The notes under the pieces: model-generated
What the model was told of the DNA's origin: nothing
Database searches by the model: none
What the model saw: only the letters and a program-made list of their open reading frames with translations
Program-made: the position numbers and the translations under genes
Shown here: piece by piece, positions 1-7,398 of the stretch
Layout: every line of letters begins with the position of its first letter
Position numbering within the stretch: position 1 is the stretch's first letter
Assembly: GCA_041685935.1 (NCBI GenBank)
Contig: JAWLES010000006.1
Span: forward strand, 1 to 33,152
DNA: 33,152 nucleotides
Source: JAIPEK01 sp041685935
GTDB lineage: Bacteria > Desulfobacterota > Desulfobacteria > Desulfobacterales > Desulfobacteraceae
Reading direction: 5' to 3'

Positions 1-2
1 GG

Positions 3-251
3 GCGGACGCCGCTTTCGGCATCAGACCGGTGGCTGAAATGCTCGGCCTTGATTTCATAAGTGTATGCAGTGAGAGGTTTGATCTTCTGATATCAAAGGA
101 CCGGTTTTTTGACAGGGGAATTCAGCTTTTTCTGGGGCTTATGAAGGAAGAGACCTTCCGCACTGCAGCAGCCAATCTGGGGGGATATGATCTTTCCCAA
201 TCAGGGGAGATGCTTTACCCGGAAAAAGAGGATTCAGAAGAGGGTGAGTAG
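3..251 (+). CDS. C-terminal fragment of a PBP-like substrate-binding protein (5' end outside window)
   Basis: The open frame runs in from the left edge and ends at TAG 249-251, giving about 82 residues. The fragment resembles the end of the PBP_like domain found in molybdate-responsive HTH regulators and fused to some MoeA proteins. The cues are the early stretch ADAAFGIRPVAEMLGLDFI, then a DLLIS strand, and near the end LGGYD followed by a GE-hydrophobic motif. In that family the domain is thought to bind a small ligand, probably molybdate or a related anion, but nothing in the visible part proves the ligand. The start and any DNA-binding domain lie outside the window. Its last 37 bases overlap the end of the convergent alr gene. 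A regulator and a MoeA fusion cannot be told apart here. Confidence 0.7.
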   Translation, partial: ADAAFGIRPVAEMLGLDFISVCSERFDLLISKDRFFDRGIQLFLGLMKEETFRTAAANLGGYDLSQSGEMLYPEKEDSEEGE

Positions 252-1390
252 ACCCTCGGAACCCGTCCGGTGATTGCGGAAACAACCTCGTAGTTTATGG
301 TGCCTGTCCGTTCGGCGATTTCATCGGCAGTGATTTCTTCCGCCCCCTGTTTTCCCAGGATTACCACTTCATCTCCGACAGACACATCCTCAATGCCGAA
401 GATGTCGATTATGGTCTGGTCCATGCAGACCCGGCCTGCTATGGGTGCCCTTTTCCCTTTGACCAGCATGAACCCGTTGGAAGACATGAGCCTGGAAAAT
501 CCATCTGCATATCCCACAGGAACGGATGCAATGCAGGTCTCTGAAGAGGTGGTCCAGGTCATGCCGTAACTGATCCTGAACCCTTTTGGAACCCTGCGTA
601 CGGAGGTGGTTTTTCCTGCAAGGGTCATTGCCGGCAAAAGTGAAACCCTTGAACGGTCCACTTCAGAAGAGGGATACAGGCCGTAAAGGGAGATACCCGC
701 CCTGACCATGTCGAAATGGGATTCCGGCATGTCGATGATCCCGGCGCTGTTGGCTGCGTGTACACAGTCGAATCTTATGTTTTTCTTTTCAAGTTCTGCC
801 AGAAAAGCGGTGAAATTCTCCAGCTGGTAACGGGTATATGATTTGTCAAGGCTGTCCGCAGAAGCAAAATGGGTGTACACCCCTTCCACGAAAAGGCCCG
901 GAAGCTCGGTTATCCTCATGACCTCTTCTGCGGCTGAAGCAGACCCGCCCTGATCCGGCCGGAGGCCGGGCGCCAGAAGGCCGACCCTTCCCATGCCCGT
1001 GTCCACTTTCAGGTGAACCCGCAGAACTTTTCCCAGGTTCACGGCTGCATCAGAGAGGGCCCCGGCGGATGCAGCTTCGTATACCGTTGCTGTGAGGTCG
1101 TTTTCCGCCAGGGTTTGTAGGGATGACGGGGGAGTGTATCCGAAAATCAGGATCGGAGAATCAAGGTTCGCCCGCCTCAGTTCAAGCGCCTCTTCGAGCC
1201 TGGCCACACCCAGCCTGTCCGCGCCTGCCCGGACTGCACTGCGTGCCGAGGGAACGGCCCCGTGTCCGTATGCGTCCGCCTTGACAACTGCCATGAACCG
1301 GGTGCCTTTTTCTGTGAGCCCCTTGAGATTCTCTGTGTTGCGAAATATGGCGTCAAGATCGATACGGGCTTCAATAAGGTTCTGTTCCAT
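215..1390 (-). CDS. alr: Alanine racemase
   Basis: This 391-residue protein has the normal length for the PLP-dependent enzyme that interconverts L- and D-alanine for peptidoglycan. The PLP lysine is K37 in AVVKADAYGHG. The second catalytic base should be the Tyr of GYADGFSR in the C-terminal beta domain, which also holds RVCMDQ. The N-terminal two thirds is the TIM barrel. The ATG at 1390 is preceded by an AGGA Shine-Dalgarno about 7 nt upstream. It lies 47 nt after nrdG on the same strand, so it may be the last gene of an nrdD-nrdG-alr operon. Its 3' end overlaps the convergent PBP-like gene by 37 nt. The visible motifs leave little doubt about the family. Confidence 0.96.
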   Translation of the reverse strand: MEQNLIEARIDLDAIFRNTENLKGLTEKGTRFMAVVKADAYGHGAVPSARSAVRAGADRLGVARLEEALELRRANLDSPILIFGYTPPSSLQTLAENDLTATVYEAASAGALSDAAVNLGKVLRVHLKVDTGMGRVGLLAPGLRPDQGGSASAAEEVMRITELPGLFVEGVYTHFASADSLDKSYTRYQLENFTAFLAELEKKNIRFDCVHAANSAGIIDMPESHFDMVRAGISLYGLYPSSEVDRSRVSLLPAMTLAGKTTSVRRVPKGFRISYGMTWTTSSETCIASVPVGYADGFSRLMSSNGFMLVKGKRAPIAGRVCMDQTIIDIFGIEDVSVGDEVVILGKQGAEEITADEIAERTGTINYEVVSAITGRVPRVYSPSSESSFSG

Positions 1391-1437
1391 AAGTGTCCTG
1401 TTGTTTCATGTAATAACAATATTACCCTTGTGTGTTT

Positions 1438-2160
1438 TCATCTGATGGTGCATTTGTGTACATACGCTTCTGCAATCTGTTTGAGCTCTTCCATCTCATT
1501 GTCCGTGAAAAAACGTGTTTCGTCCTGCAGAAATTCCGGAGACAGAACCTGCACGTTTCTGCTGCACTGCTGGAGAATATAATGGGAGGCTCCTTTTACC
1601 AAGGCTCCGACATTATGCATGATCTCCGGGCTCATGAAGGGCTTGACGCACGTGGTTCGGAATTCATAGGAGGGTGCCTGTTCCCTGATCAGCATTATGC
1701 TCTTTTCCACTGCAGCAAAAGGGACTTTTTTCCCTGCGGCTTCGGAATAATGGTCAGGTCCGCTTTTGATATCCATGGCGATATAATCTGCAACCCCTTT
1801 TGACAAAAGCTCTTTCACCACATCGGGAAAACTCCCGTTGGTATCAACCTTAACAAGATACCCCATGGATTTAACTTTTTTGCAGAATTCGGCGAGCCCG
1901 GGCTGGAGACAGGGCTCGCCCCCGGAAATCACCACGGCTTCAAGCATTCCTTTCCTTTTTTCAAGAAAGGCTGTGATTTCATCCTCACTTATGAGTCCGC
2001 CCCGGCAGGAGGGGGCGGACTCAACAAGATCCGGATTGTGGCAGAAGGGGCACCTGAAGTTGCATCCGGTGGTGAAGATCACACAGGAGATTTTGCCGGG
2101 ATAGTCGATAAAGGAGTTCTTCGTCAGCCCCCCTGCTGCAAGTTCCGTCTCCATAATCAC
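1438..2160 (-). CDS. nrdG: Anaerobic ribonucleoside-triphosphate reductase activating protein (radical SAM)
   Basis: This 240-residue radical SAM enzyme uses a 4Fe-4S cluster and S-adenosylmethionine to install the glycyl radical on NrdD. The cluster motif CNFRCPFC has cysteines 33, 37 and 40. VISGGEP is the GGE-type SAM-binding motif, and the region around VKVDTNG fits the radical SAM barrel. It is longer than the short E. coli NrdG (about 154 residues) and belongs to the longer NrdG2-like group. GTG at 2160 overlaps the nrdD stop by 4 nt (GTGA), a coupled arrangement. An in-frame ATG two codons later (2154) is an alternative start. Its immediate neighbour nrdD is the expected partner. Confidence 0.94.
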   Translation of the reverse strand: MIMETELAAGGLTKNSFIDYPGKISCVIFTTGCNFRCPFCHNPDLVESAPSCRGGLISEDEITAFLEKRKGMLEAVVISGGEPCLQPGLAEFCKKVKSMGYLVKVDTNGSFPDVVKELLSKGVADYIAMDIKSGPDHYSEAAGKKVPFAAVEKSIMLIREQAPSYEFRTTCVKPFMSPEIMHNVGALVKGASHYILQQCSRNVQVLSPEFLQDETRFFTDNEMEELKQIAEAYVHKCTIR

Positions 2161-4247
2161 GCCACTTTGAAGGTTCTGCGCATCTCAAATTCTGTCTGCT
2201 TTCCGTTGTTCCACTGCTTGACAGGCCGCAGATACCCCACCACCCTGGAGTATACCTCGGTTTCGCTTCCGCATTTCCCGCAGGTGTAGTGCTCTCCGGA
2301 GATGTAGCCGTGGGAGGGGCATACGCTGAAGGTCGGGGTCAGCGTGAAGTAGGGAAGCTTGTAGTTGGTGGCAACTTTCTTGACCATGTTTTTCACGGTT
2401 TCCACATCCCTGATTTCTTCCCCTGTGAACAGGTGGAGCACGGTTCCCCCGGTATAACGTGTCTGGAGGTTGTCCTGCAGGTCGAGAGCCTCAAATACAT
2501 CATCAGTGTAGTTCACCGGCAGATGGGTGGAGTTGGTGTAGAACGGGTCTTTCCCGCTATGGAAGGCGTCTTCGTTGGCACAGGTTATGTCGGCATATTT
2601 TCCCTTGTCCATCATGGCGAATCTGTAGGTGGTCCCTTCTGCCGGGGTCGCTTCAAGGTTGAATATCTCCCCGGTTTCTTCCTGGATTTTTTCCATCCTA
2701 CCTCTTATATGGTCCATGACCTTTACTGCGAACTCCTGTCCGGTGCCGGAGCCGATATCTTCGCCCAGAAAGTTGAGGCATGCCTCGTTCATTCCGAGAA
2801 GACCGATGGTGGAAAAATGGTTTTTCCAGTAGCAGCCCGAGTTCTCCTTGACTTTCCTGAGATAGAACTTGGAATAAGGGTAAAGCTCGCCCTCTGTGAA
2901 TTTTTCCAGGATCTTGCGCTTGATCACAAGGGAGTCGGCAGCTATCCGGATAAGGTTGTCCAGCCTTTCCATGAAGTTGTTTTCATCTGATGCAAGGTAC
3001 CCGATTCTCGGCAGGTTCATTGTGACCACACCTATGGAGCCGGTGAGGGGGTTTGCGCCGAAAAGCCCTCCCCCTCTTTTTTTCAGTTCGCGGTTGTCAA
3101 GCCGCAGGCGGCAGCACATGGACCTGGCATCCTCAGGTGACATATCAGAGTTCACAAAGTTGGAAAAGTAGGGGGTTCCGTATTTCCCGGTCATTTTCCA
3201 GACATTCTCCAGGTTGGGGTTGTCCCAGTCGAAATCCTCGGTGATGTTGTATGTGGGTATGGGAAAGGTGAATACTCTCCCTTTGGCATCCCCTTCCATC
3301 ATGACTTCGGCGAACGCGTCATTGACCATGTCCATTTCATGCTGAAACTCCCCGTATGTCTGCTGCCTGTATTCCCCGCCTATGATTACGAGGGAATCCT
3401 TTAAAATCGAGGGTGCGTTCAGGTCCATGGTGATGTTGGTGAAAGGTGTCTGAAAACCCACCCTTGTGGGTATGTTGATATTGAATACAAATTCCTGGAG
3501 TGCCTGTTTGACTTCTTTTCGGGTCAGGTTGTCCTCCCGCACGAACGGGGCCAGCAGTGTGTCGAAGTTGGACATGGCCTGGGCGCCTGCAGCTTCCCCC
3601 TGGAGTGTGTAAAAAAAGTTCACGATCTGGCCCAGTGCGCTTCTGAAGTGTTTCGGAGGGGCGCTTTCCACCTTGCCTGCCACGCCCTTGAATCCTTCGA
3701 GCAGGACATCCTGGAGGTCCCAGCCTACGCAGTATACAGACAGAAGACTGAGATCATGGATATGGATGTCCCCGCTGTAGTGGGAATCCCTGACTTCGGG
3801 GGGATAAATGCGGTTCAGCCAGTATTCCGCGGTGATGTCAGAGGAGATAAAGTTGTTGAGCCCCTGCAGAGAGTAGCTCATGTTGCTGTTTTCCTTGACT
3901 TTCCAGTCCATGCGGCGGATGTAGCTGTCCATCAGGTCCACGTTCTCCTTGACCGCAATCTTCCTGAGCTGGTTGTGCTGTTCCCTGTATATAATGTAGG
4001 CTTTGGCGGTCTTGTAGAACGGGGAGTCCAGAAGCACCCGTTCCACAATGTCCTGTACCTCCTCCACCTCCGGAACCGGGCCGAGCTTCAGGTCCCTTGC
4101 AAGTGTGATGACCTTCAAGGTCATCTTCTGGGCCTCCCTGCCGTTGAATTCTCCAGTGGCCTCGCCGGCCTTTGCGATTGCGTCGCTGATCTTGGAAGAA
4201 TCAAACTCAACCACTCGTCCGTCGCGTTTTTTAATTTTGTCAAACAT
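2157..4247 (-). CDS. nrdD: Anaerobic (class III) ribonucleoside-triphosphate reductase
   Basis: This 696-residue glycyl radical enzyme makes deoxynucleotides from ribonucleoside triphosphates without oxygen. Residues 1 to about 90 form an ATP-cone allosteric domain (KKRDGRVVEFDSSKI near the start). The catalytic barrel follows. The C-terminal end has a zinc-type site (C643 with a nearby HGY, then C656 and C659 in CGKC) and the radical loop RVVGYLRP with the radical glycine at about G671. I chose ATG 4247 because AAGGAG lies 7 nt upstream; a TTG one codon earlier is also open. The gene overlaps nrdG by 4 nt. Its promoter region carries two NrdR-like boxes and a TTGACA -35. The enzyme implies anaerobic growth. 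Confidence 0.97.
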   Translation of the reverse strand: MFDKIKKRDGRVVEFDSSKISDAIAKAGEATGEFNGREAQKMTLKVITLARDLKLGPVPEVEEVQDIVERVLLDSPFYKTAKAYIIYREQHNQLRKIAVKENVDLMDSYIRRMDWKVKENSNMSYSLQGLNNFISSDITAEYWLNRIYPPEVRDSHYSGDIHIHDLSLLSVYCVGWDLQDVLLEGFKGVAGKVESAPPKHFRSALGQIVNFFYTLQGEAAGAQAMSNFDTLLAPFVREDNLTRKEVKQALQEFVFNINIPTRVGFQTPFTNITMDLNAPSILKDSLVIIGGEYRQQTYGEFQHEMDMVNDAFAEVMMEGDAKGRVFTFPIPTYNITEDFDWDNPNLENVWKMTGKYGTPYFSNFVNSDMSPEDARSMCCRLRLDNRELKKRGGGLFGANPLTGSIGVVTMNLPRIGYLASDENNFMERLDNLIRIAADSLVIKRKILEKFTEGELYPYSKFYLRKVKENSGCYWKNHFSTIGLLGMNEACLNFLGEDIGSGTGQEFAVKVMDHIRGRMEKIQEETGEIFNLEATPAEGTTYRFAMMDKGKYADITCANEDAFHSGKDPFYTNSTHLPVNYTDDVFEALDLQDNLQTRYTGGTVLHLFTGEEIRDVETVKNMVKKVATNYKLPYFTLTPTFSVCPSHGYISGEHYTCGKCGSETEVYSRVVGYLRPVKQWNNGKQTEFEMRRTFKVA

Positions 4248-4320
4248 CAATGTACTCCTTGAAATCTGCGTGAATTTATATTAGTTTGGCTTAAACAGGT
4301 TCAACACTCTGTAAGATTAA

Positions 4321-4349
4321 TAGATAATCAATATATTGTTTAATGTCAA
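4321..4349 (-). promoter_or_regulatory. Candidate sigma-70 promoter of nrdD operon
   Basis: Read on the minus strand, a perfect -35 TTGACA (4349-4344) is followed by a 17 nt spacer and TATCTA (4326-4321). The -10 matches only 3 of 6 consensus bases. The nrdD-proximal NrdR-like box lies across the spacer, where a bound repressor would block RNA polymerase. The expected leader is roughly 65-70 nt before ATG 4247. Confidence 0.5.
4326..4341. promoter_or_regulatory. NrdR box 1 (nrdD proximal)
   Basis: The 16-mer AATCAATATATTGTTT is a near match to the NrdR consensus acaCwATATaTwgtgt, with the core CAATATATTG a perfect palindrome. NrdR is the ATP/dATP-sensing repressor of ribonucleotide reductase genes. 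The box sits in the spacer of the candidate nrdD promoter and pairs with a second box 30 bp away. Confidence 0.75.
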
Positions 4350-4355
4350 GTAAAA

Positions 4356-4371
4356 AATCAACATATTGTGT
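4356..4371. promoter_or_regulatory. NrdR box 2 (nrdD distal)
   Basis: The 16-mer AATCAACATATTGTGT is a second match to the NrdR consensus. It shares the first five bases and the ATATTGT core with box 1. The start-to-start distance is 30 bp, close to three helical turns, which is the usual arrangement for cooperative NrdR binding. It lies just upstream of the nrdD -35. Confidence 0.73.
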
Positions 4372-4376
4372 TTGAG

Positions 4377-4415
4377 GTTCGGGGAGCGATTGGGCTTGCC
4401 AATCGAAGCCTGAAC
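4377..4415. other. Two-part intergenic hairpin between nrdD promoter and small membrane protein gene
   Basis: An inner 7 bp stem CGATTGG/CCAATCG (4387-4393 with 4399-4405, loop GCTTG) is stacked on an outer 7 bp stem GTTCGGG/CCTGAAC (4377-4383 with 4409-4415, one G-U pair). A 3x3 internal loop separates them. No T tract follows on either strand, so it does not look like a standard intrinsic terminator. On the plus strand it would be in the leader of the gene at 4450. Its role is unknown. Confidence 0.5.
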
Positions 4416-4449
4416 GGAAAACTGACAGTACGGATAAAAACCATCTCAC

Positions 4450-4698
4450 ATGAAGCTTGAAAAAAATCCTTTTTTCCGGAAAATAATCACACCCTGGTAT
4501 GACTCGGATGTGGTATGCTGGGCTGTTGCAGTCCTGTCTTTTCTTGTGTTCGCCTTTTCTGTCCTGGGCATCAAAACAGCGGCGCAGAATGATTCGTTCC
4601 TTGGATACATCTGGTTTCCGGTCCTTCTTTGCACCCTCTCCCTTGTTCTTTTTCTCAAGATCGTTATAAGGGTTACCAGGCGGAAAAAGGTTCATTGA
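4450..4698 (+). CDS. Small conserved-looking membrane protein, function unknown
   Basis: This is an 82-residue protein with a basic N-terminus containing PFFRKIITPWYDSD. Two hydrophobic segments follow (about residues 22-41 and 52-71), then a basic tail RVTRRKK. That layout predicts a two-span inner-membrane protein with both ends in the cytoplasm. I do not recognise a named family. The motif before the first span and the charge pattern look like real coding sequence, though no strong Shine-Dalgarno is visible before ATG 4450. Its last 26 nt overlap the end of the convergent Nudix gene. It starts 203 nt from nrdD on the other strand, downstream of the NrdR boxes, so NrdR could affect it too. 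Confidence 0.6.
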   Translation: MKLEKNPFFRKIITPWYDSDVVCWAVAVLSFLVFAFSVLGIKTAAQNDSFLGYIWFPVLLCTLSLVLFLKIVIRVTRRKKVH

Positions 4699-5266
4699 GC
4701 CGGGCTCTGATGATTTCCATCAGATGATGGATGATCTTGGCTGTGACACCCCATATAACGAATTCCCCGTAGGGGTATGTGAGCTCATGGATTCCAGCCT
4801 CCCTTTGATGATACTCTCTTTCCAGGTGCGTGAGGAAAAGGTGTTTCACCGGGATTTCAACGACTCTTGAAATCTCGGAGGGGTCGTGCACGATCCTGTC
4901 CCTGCGGTTCCAGAACCCGGCGAAGGCTTTTATTTCAGTGTGGTTGATGGTAAGGAAACGGCCGATGGAGCCCACAAGATCAACATTTTCCCGCAGAATT
5001 CCCATCTCTTCGAAAAGCTCCCGAAGTGCGGTTTCCCGGCGGCTGCCGTCGCCAGGTTCGGTGTGTCCGCCCGGAAAAGCCATCTGTCCCCTCCATGGGT
5101 AACCCTGCTTATCAGCTTTTTGGATGAAAAGAAGGAGCGGGGATTCGGTGAAAGAGAAGAGCGCGATGACACTGGCGGAATTAAGGGAGGCGTCGTATCC
5201 GGGTGCGGGGTGTGCCGAGGACCGGACCGCTTTTTTGACGACGGAATGAAAGTTTTCGAGGTTCAT
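4673..5266 (-). CDS. Nudix hydrolase, probable CoA pyrophosphatase
   Basis: This 197-residue protein resembles the NudL/YeaB-type Nudix family, which cleaves coenzyme A to 3',5'-ADP and phosphopantetheine. The CoA-specific stretch before the Nudix box is visible: a Leu-rich strand, then WRGQMAFPGG. The Nudix helix contains RELFEEMG, which supplies the metal-binding glutamates. The spacing between the glycine and the helix is that of NudL proteins, not the strict 23-residue box. ATG 5266 has a GGAG about 8 nt upstream. The gene is divergent from trmO. Substrate assignment rests on the family and could be another CoA-like or nucleotide diphosphate. Confidence 0.85.
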   Translation of the reverse strand: MNLENFHSVVKKAVRSSAHPAPGYDASLNSASVIALFSFTESPLLLFIQKADKQGYPWRGQMAFPGGHTEPGDGSRRETALRELFEEMGILRENVDLVGSIGRFLTINHTEIKAFAGFWNRRDRIVHDPSEISRVVEIPVKHLFLTHLEREYHQREAGIHELTYPYGEFVIWGVTAKIIHHLMEIIRARLNEPFSAW

Positions 5267-5303
5267 TTAACAGCTCCGGATAATCCCGTTGATTTTGCAG
5301 GGG

Positions 5304-5331
5304 TTGACTTTTGGGTACATGTCAATAGAAT
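5304..5331 (+). promoter_or_regulatory. Candidate sigma-70 promoter of trmO
   Basis: TTGACT (5304-5309) and TAGAAT (5326-5331) are each 5/6 matches to consensus and are separated by 16 nt. Transcription would start near 5338, giving a leader of about 60 nt before ATG 5398. A second GTTGACTTTT lies at 5361-5370 but has no usable -10. Confidence 0.6.
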
Positions 5332-5397
5332 ATATAGCGTTTGCAGCACGATTGCAATCGGTTGACTTTTTTACGTTACAGAGGGAAGGTAAAATTT

Positions 5398-5865
5398 ATG
5401 GAAACCATCGGTTATATCCGGTCGAGCTTCACCCGAATCGAGGACATGCCGATTCAGCCCACAGGGGCGGATGATACAACAGGGAGAGTTGAGGTTGCGG
5501 AGGAATACGCGGAAGGTCTGAAGGATCTTTCCGGTTTCAGCCATATCTACCTGATCTATCGGTTCCACAAGGCCGGGCGGATGAGCCTGACTGTGACACC
5601 GTTCATGGATACGGTTGAAAGGGGGGTTTATGCCACCCGTTCTCCTTTGAGACCCAATCATATCGGTATCTCCATTGTCCGGCTGCTTTCAGTGGAAAAA
5701 AATGTTCTGGTCGTTCAGGGTGTGGATGTGCTGGATCAGACCCCTCTGATCGATATCAAACCCTATATTGAAAATTTTGACCGTGTTGAAGAGAGCACCT
5801 CCGGATGGATGACAGCGGACAGGGATGAAGTGGCACGTGCACGATCCGACGGCAGGTTCGGATAG
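5398..5865 (+). CDS. trmO: TrmO/TsaA-family tRNA methyltransferase
   Basis: This 155-residue protein has the single beta-barrel domain of the UPF0066/YaeB family. The founding member, TrmO, N6-methylates threonylcarbamoyladenosine at position 37 of certain tRNAs using SAM. Family signatures are the N-terminal IGYIRSSF, the central SHIYLIYRFH, TPFMDT, RPNHIGIS and the PLIDIKPYI motif. An upstream in-frame ATG (5341) exists, but it falls close to the predicted transcription start. ATG 5398 has AGGGAAGG 8 nt before it and gives the family's usual start. Some anaerobes carry TsaA paralogues near metal-related genes whose substrates are untested, so the tRNA role is by family. Confidence 0.85.
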   Translation: METIGYIRSSFTRIEDMPIQPTGADDTTGRVEVAEEYAEGLKDLSGFSHIYLIYRFHKAGRMSLTVTPFMDTVERGVYATRSPLRPNHIGISIVRLLSVEKNVLVVQGVDVLDQTPLIDIKPYIENFDRVEESTSGWMTADRDEVARARSDGRFG

Positions 5866-5868
5866 CAG

Positions 5869-5897
5869 AATGCCTGCACCGGAATGATGCAGGCATT
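5869..5897 (+). terminator. Hairpin terminator between trmO and livF
   Basis: A perfect 10 bp stem, AATGCCTGCA with TGCAGGCATT, has a 9 nt loop and begins 4 nt after the trmO stop. A T-rich run (ATTTTTTCTTT) follows about 9 nt beyond the stem on the plus strand. No T run follows on the minus strand, though the stem also sits just past the livF stop and may limit read-through from both sides. Confidence 0.65.
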
Positions 5898-5903
5898 TGC
5901 AGT

Positions 5904-6623
5904 TCATTTTTTCTTTCCCAGGTAAGCCTCCTGAATCTTTTCAGATTCCAGCAGCTCCCTGGATGTGCCGGTCAACACCACCTTTCCGACCTCGAGGACA
6001 TACCCCCTGTTGGCCAGTTTCAGTGCGGCTTTGGCGTTCTGCTCCACAAGCAGTACCGTGACGCCGCCTTCGCTGATCTCTTTGATGGTTCTGAAAATGG
6101 TCTTCACCAGAATCGGGGCCAGGCCAAGGCTCGGTTCGTCCAGAAGCAGAAGCTCGGGGTCGGACATCAGGGCTCTTGCAATGGCAAGCATCTGCTGTTC
6201 CCCCCCTGAAAGGGTCCCTGCGAGCTGCTTCCGTCTCTCCTTGAGCCTGGGAAAAAGTTCATACACCCATTCCAGAATTTTCCGGTCGGTTTCCCGGTTC
6301 ATGTAGGCACCGAGAAGAAGGTTTTCTTCCACCGTCAGAATTTTGAATATTCTTCTGCCTTCAGGCGAATGCCCGATTCCCATGGCCACGATTTTGTGTG
6401 ACGGGGTCCGGGTTATGTCCTTGCCCTTGAAAAATATTTTTCCTGATTTGGCGTCATGGAGCCGGCTGATGGTACGTAGGGTGGTGGTTTTGCCGGCTCC
6501 GTTGGCTCCAAGTATGGTCACTATCTCGCCCTTGGAGACTTCCAGAGATATTCCCTTTATGGCTGCGATGCTGCCATAAAAAACTTCCAGGTCTTCCACC
6601 CTGAACATTGCATCATTACTCAT
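5904..6623 (-). CDS. livF: Branched-chain amino acid-type ABC transporter ATP-binding protein LivF
   Basis: This 239-residue ABC ATPase hydrolyses ATP on the cytoplasmic side of the LivHM permease. Walker A is GANGAGKTT (about 39-47), the signature is LSGGEQQ, and Walker B runs into LLLLDEPSLGL. A conserved LivF-type H-loop region (VEQNA) follows. I chose ATG 6623 (MSNDAMF) because an AGGA lies 8 nt upstream. An earlier in-frame ATG at 6641 would add a repetitive Met-rich start that only reflects the overlap with the acidic livG tail. It overlaps livG by 8 nt and is the last gene of the operon. A hairpin lies just after its stop. Confidence 0.94.
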   Translation of the reverse strand: MSNDAMFRVEDLEVFYGSIAAIKGISLEVSKGEIVTILGANGAGKTTTLRTISRLHDAKSGKIFFKGKDITRTPSHKIVAMGIGHSPEGRRIFKILTVEENLLLGAYMNRETDRKILEWVYELFPRLKERRKQLAGTLSGGEQQMLAIARALMSDPELLLLDEPSLGLAPILVKTIFRTIKEISEGGVTVLLVEQNAKAALKLANRGYVLEVGKVVLTGTSRELLESEKIQEAYLGKKK

Positions 6624-7395
6624 CGTCATCATCCTCATCATCGCTGCCCAGATAGGCTTCTATCACAACAGGGTCGGACTGCACCTGCTCGGGTTTGCCT
6701 TCGGCTATCTGTTTTCCGAAGTTGATAACCGTTATATAATCGGTTACGGTCATAACCAGGTCCATGTCATGCTCTATCAAAAGTATTGTTATGCCGTTTT
6801 CCCTGATCAGGTTAATCGTTTCCACAAGATTCATTGTTTCATAATCGTTCAGCCCTGCAGCAGGTTCGTCGAGAATGAGAAGCTCCGGTTCCGATGCAAG
6901 GGCCCTGGCCATTTCAACCTTTCTCTGGATGCCGTAGGGCAGGTTTCCAACAGGCTCGGCCGCCAGGTGATCAATGTTGAAAAATTCCATGTTTTCCTGG
7001 ACCTTCAGCCAGTTCTCCTTTTCATCCCTGATGGACAGGGGTGTGTGAAAAATGCCGTGCCACATCTTCTGCCTGCTCCTGAAATGGCGCCCCGACATGA
7101 TATTTTCAGCCACGCTCATTTCAGTGAAAAGGCGTATGGTCTGGAAGGTTCTGACAATCCCTTTTCCTGCTACTTTGTAGGGGGAAAGTCCGGTGATGTT
7201 TTTTCCCTGCCATAAAACATTCCCCTCTTCAGGGGGATGAATGCCGGTGATACAGTTGAACGCGGTGGTCTTCCCGGCTCCGTTGGGTCCGATTATGCCG
7301 TAAACCAGGTTCTTGTCGACTTTCAGGTTCAGGTCGTCCACAGCGGTCAGTCCGCCGAAGCGTTTGGTCATGTTTTTCAATTCAAGAAGCGCCAT
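6616..7395 (-). CDS. livG: Branched-chain amino acid-type ABC transporter ATP-binding protein LivG
   Basis: This 259-residue ABC ATPase pairs with LivF. Walker A is GPNGAGKTT (about 36-44). The signature reads LPYGIQRKVEMARAL, a LivG-type variant, and Walker B is LLILDEPAAGL. The C-terminal VINFGKQIAEGKPEQVQ is typical of LivG. Unusual is the very acidic tail after LGS, eight Asp/Glu in the last eight residues, whose codons double as the translation start region of livF. It begins 3 nt after the livM stop. Substrate class follows the operon; aromatic amino acids, amides or urea are possible alternatives. Confidence 0.94.
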   Translation of the reverse strand: MALLELKNMTKRFGGLTAVDDLNLKVDKNLVYGIIGPNGAGKTTAFNCITGIHPPEEGNVLWQGKNITGLSPYKVAGKGIVRTFQTIRLFTEMSVAENIMSGRHFRSRQKMWHGIFHTPLSIRDEKENWLKVQENMEFFNIDHLAAEPVGNLPYGIQRKVEMARALASEPELLILDEPAAGLNDYETMNLVETINLIRENGITILLIEHDMDLVMTVTDYITVINFGKQIAEGKPEQVQSDPVVIEAYLGSDDEDDDDE

Positions 7396-7398
7396 GGT

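Noticed and set aside
2289..2990. Long plus-strand open frame opposite nrdD
   Set aside because: It is a shadow of the GC-biased nrdD sequence with no family motif, and nrdD itself is certain.
5341..5397. Upstream extension of trmO from ATG 5341
   Set aside because: It begins at or very near the predicted transcription start, lacks a Shine-Dalgarno and does not match the family's start, whereas ATG 5398 does.
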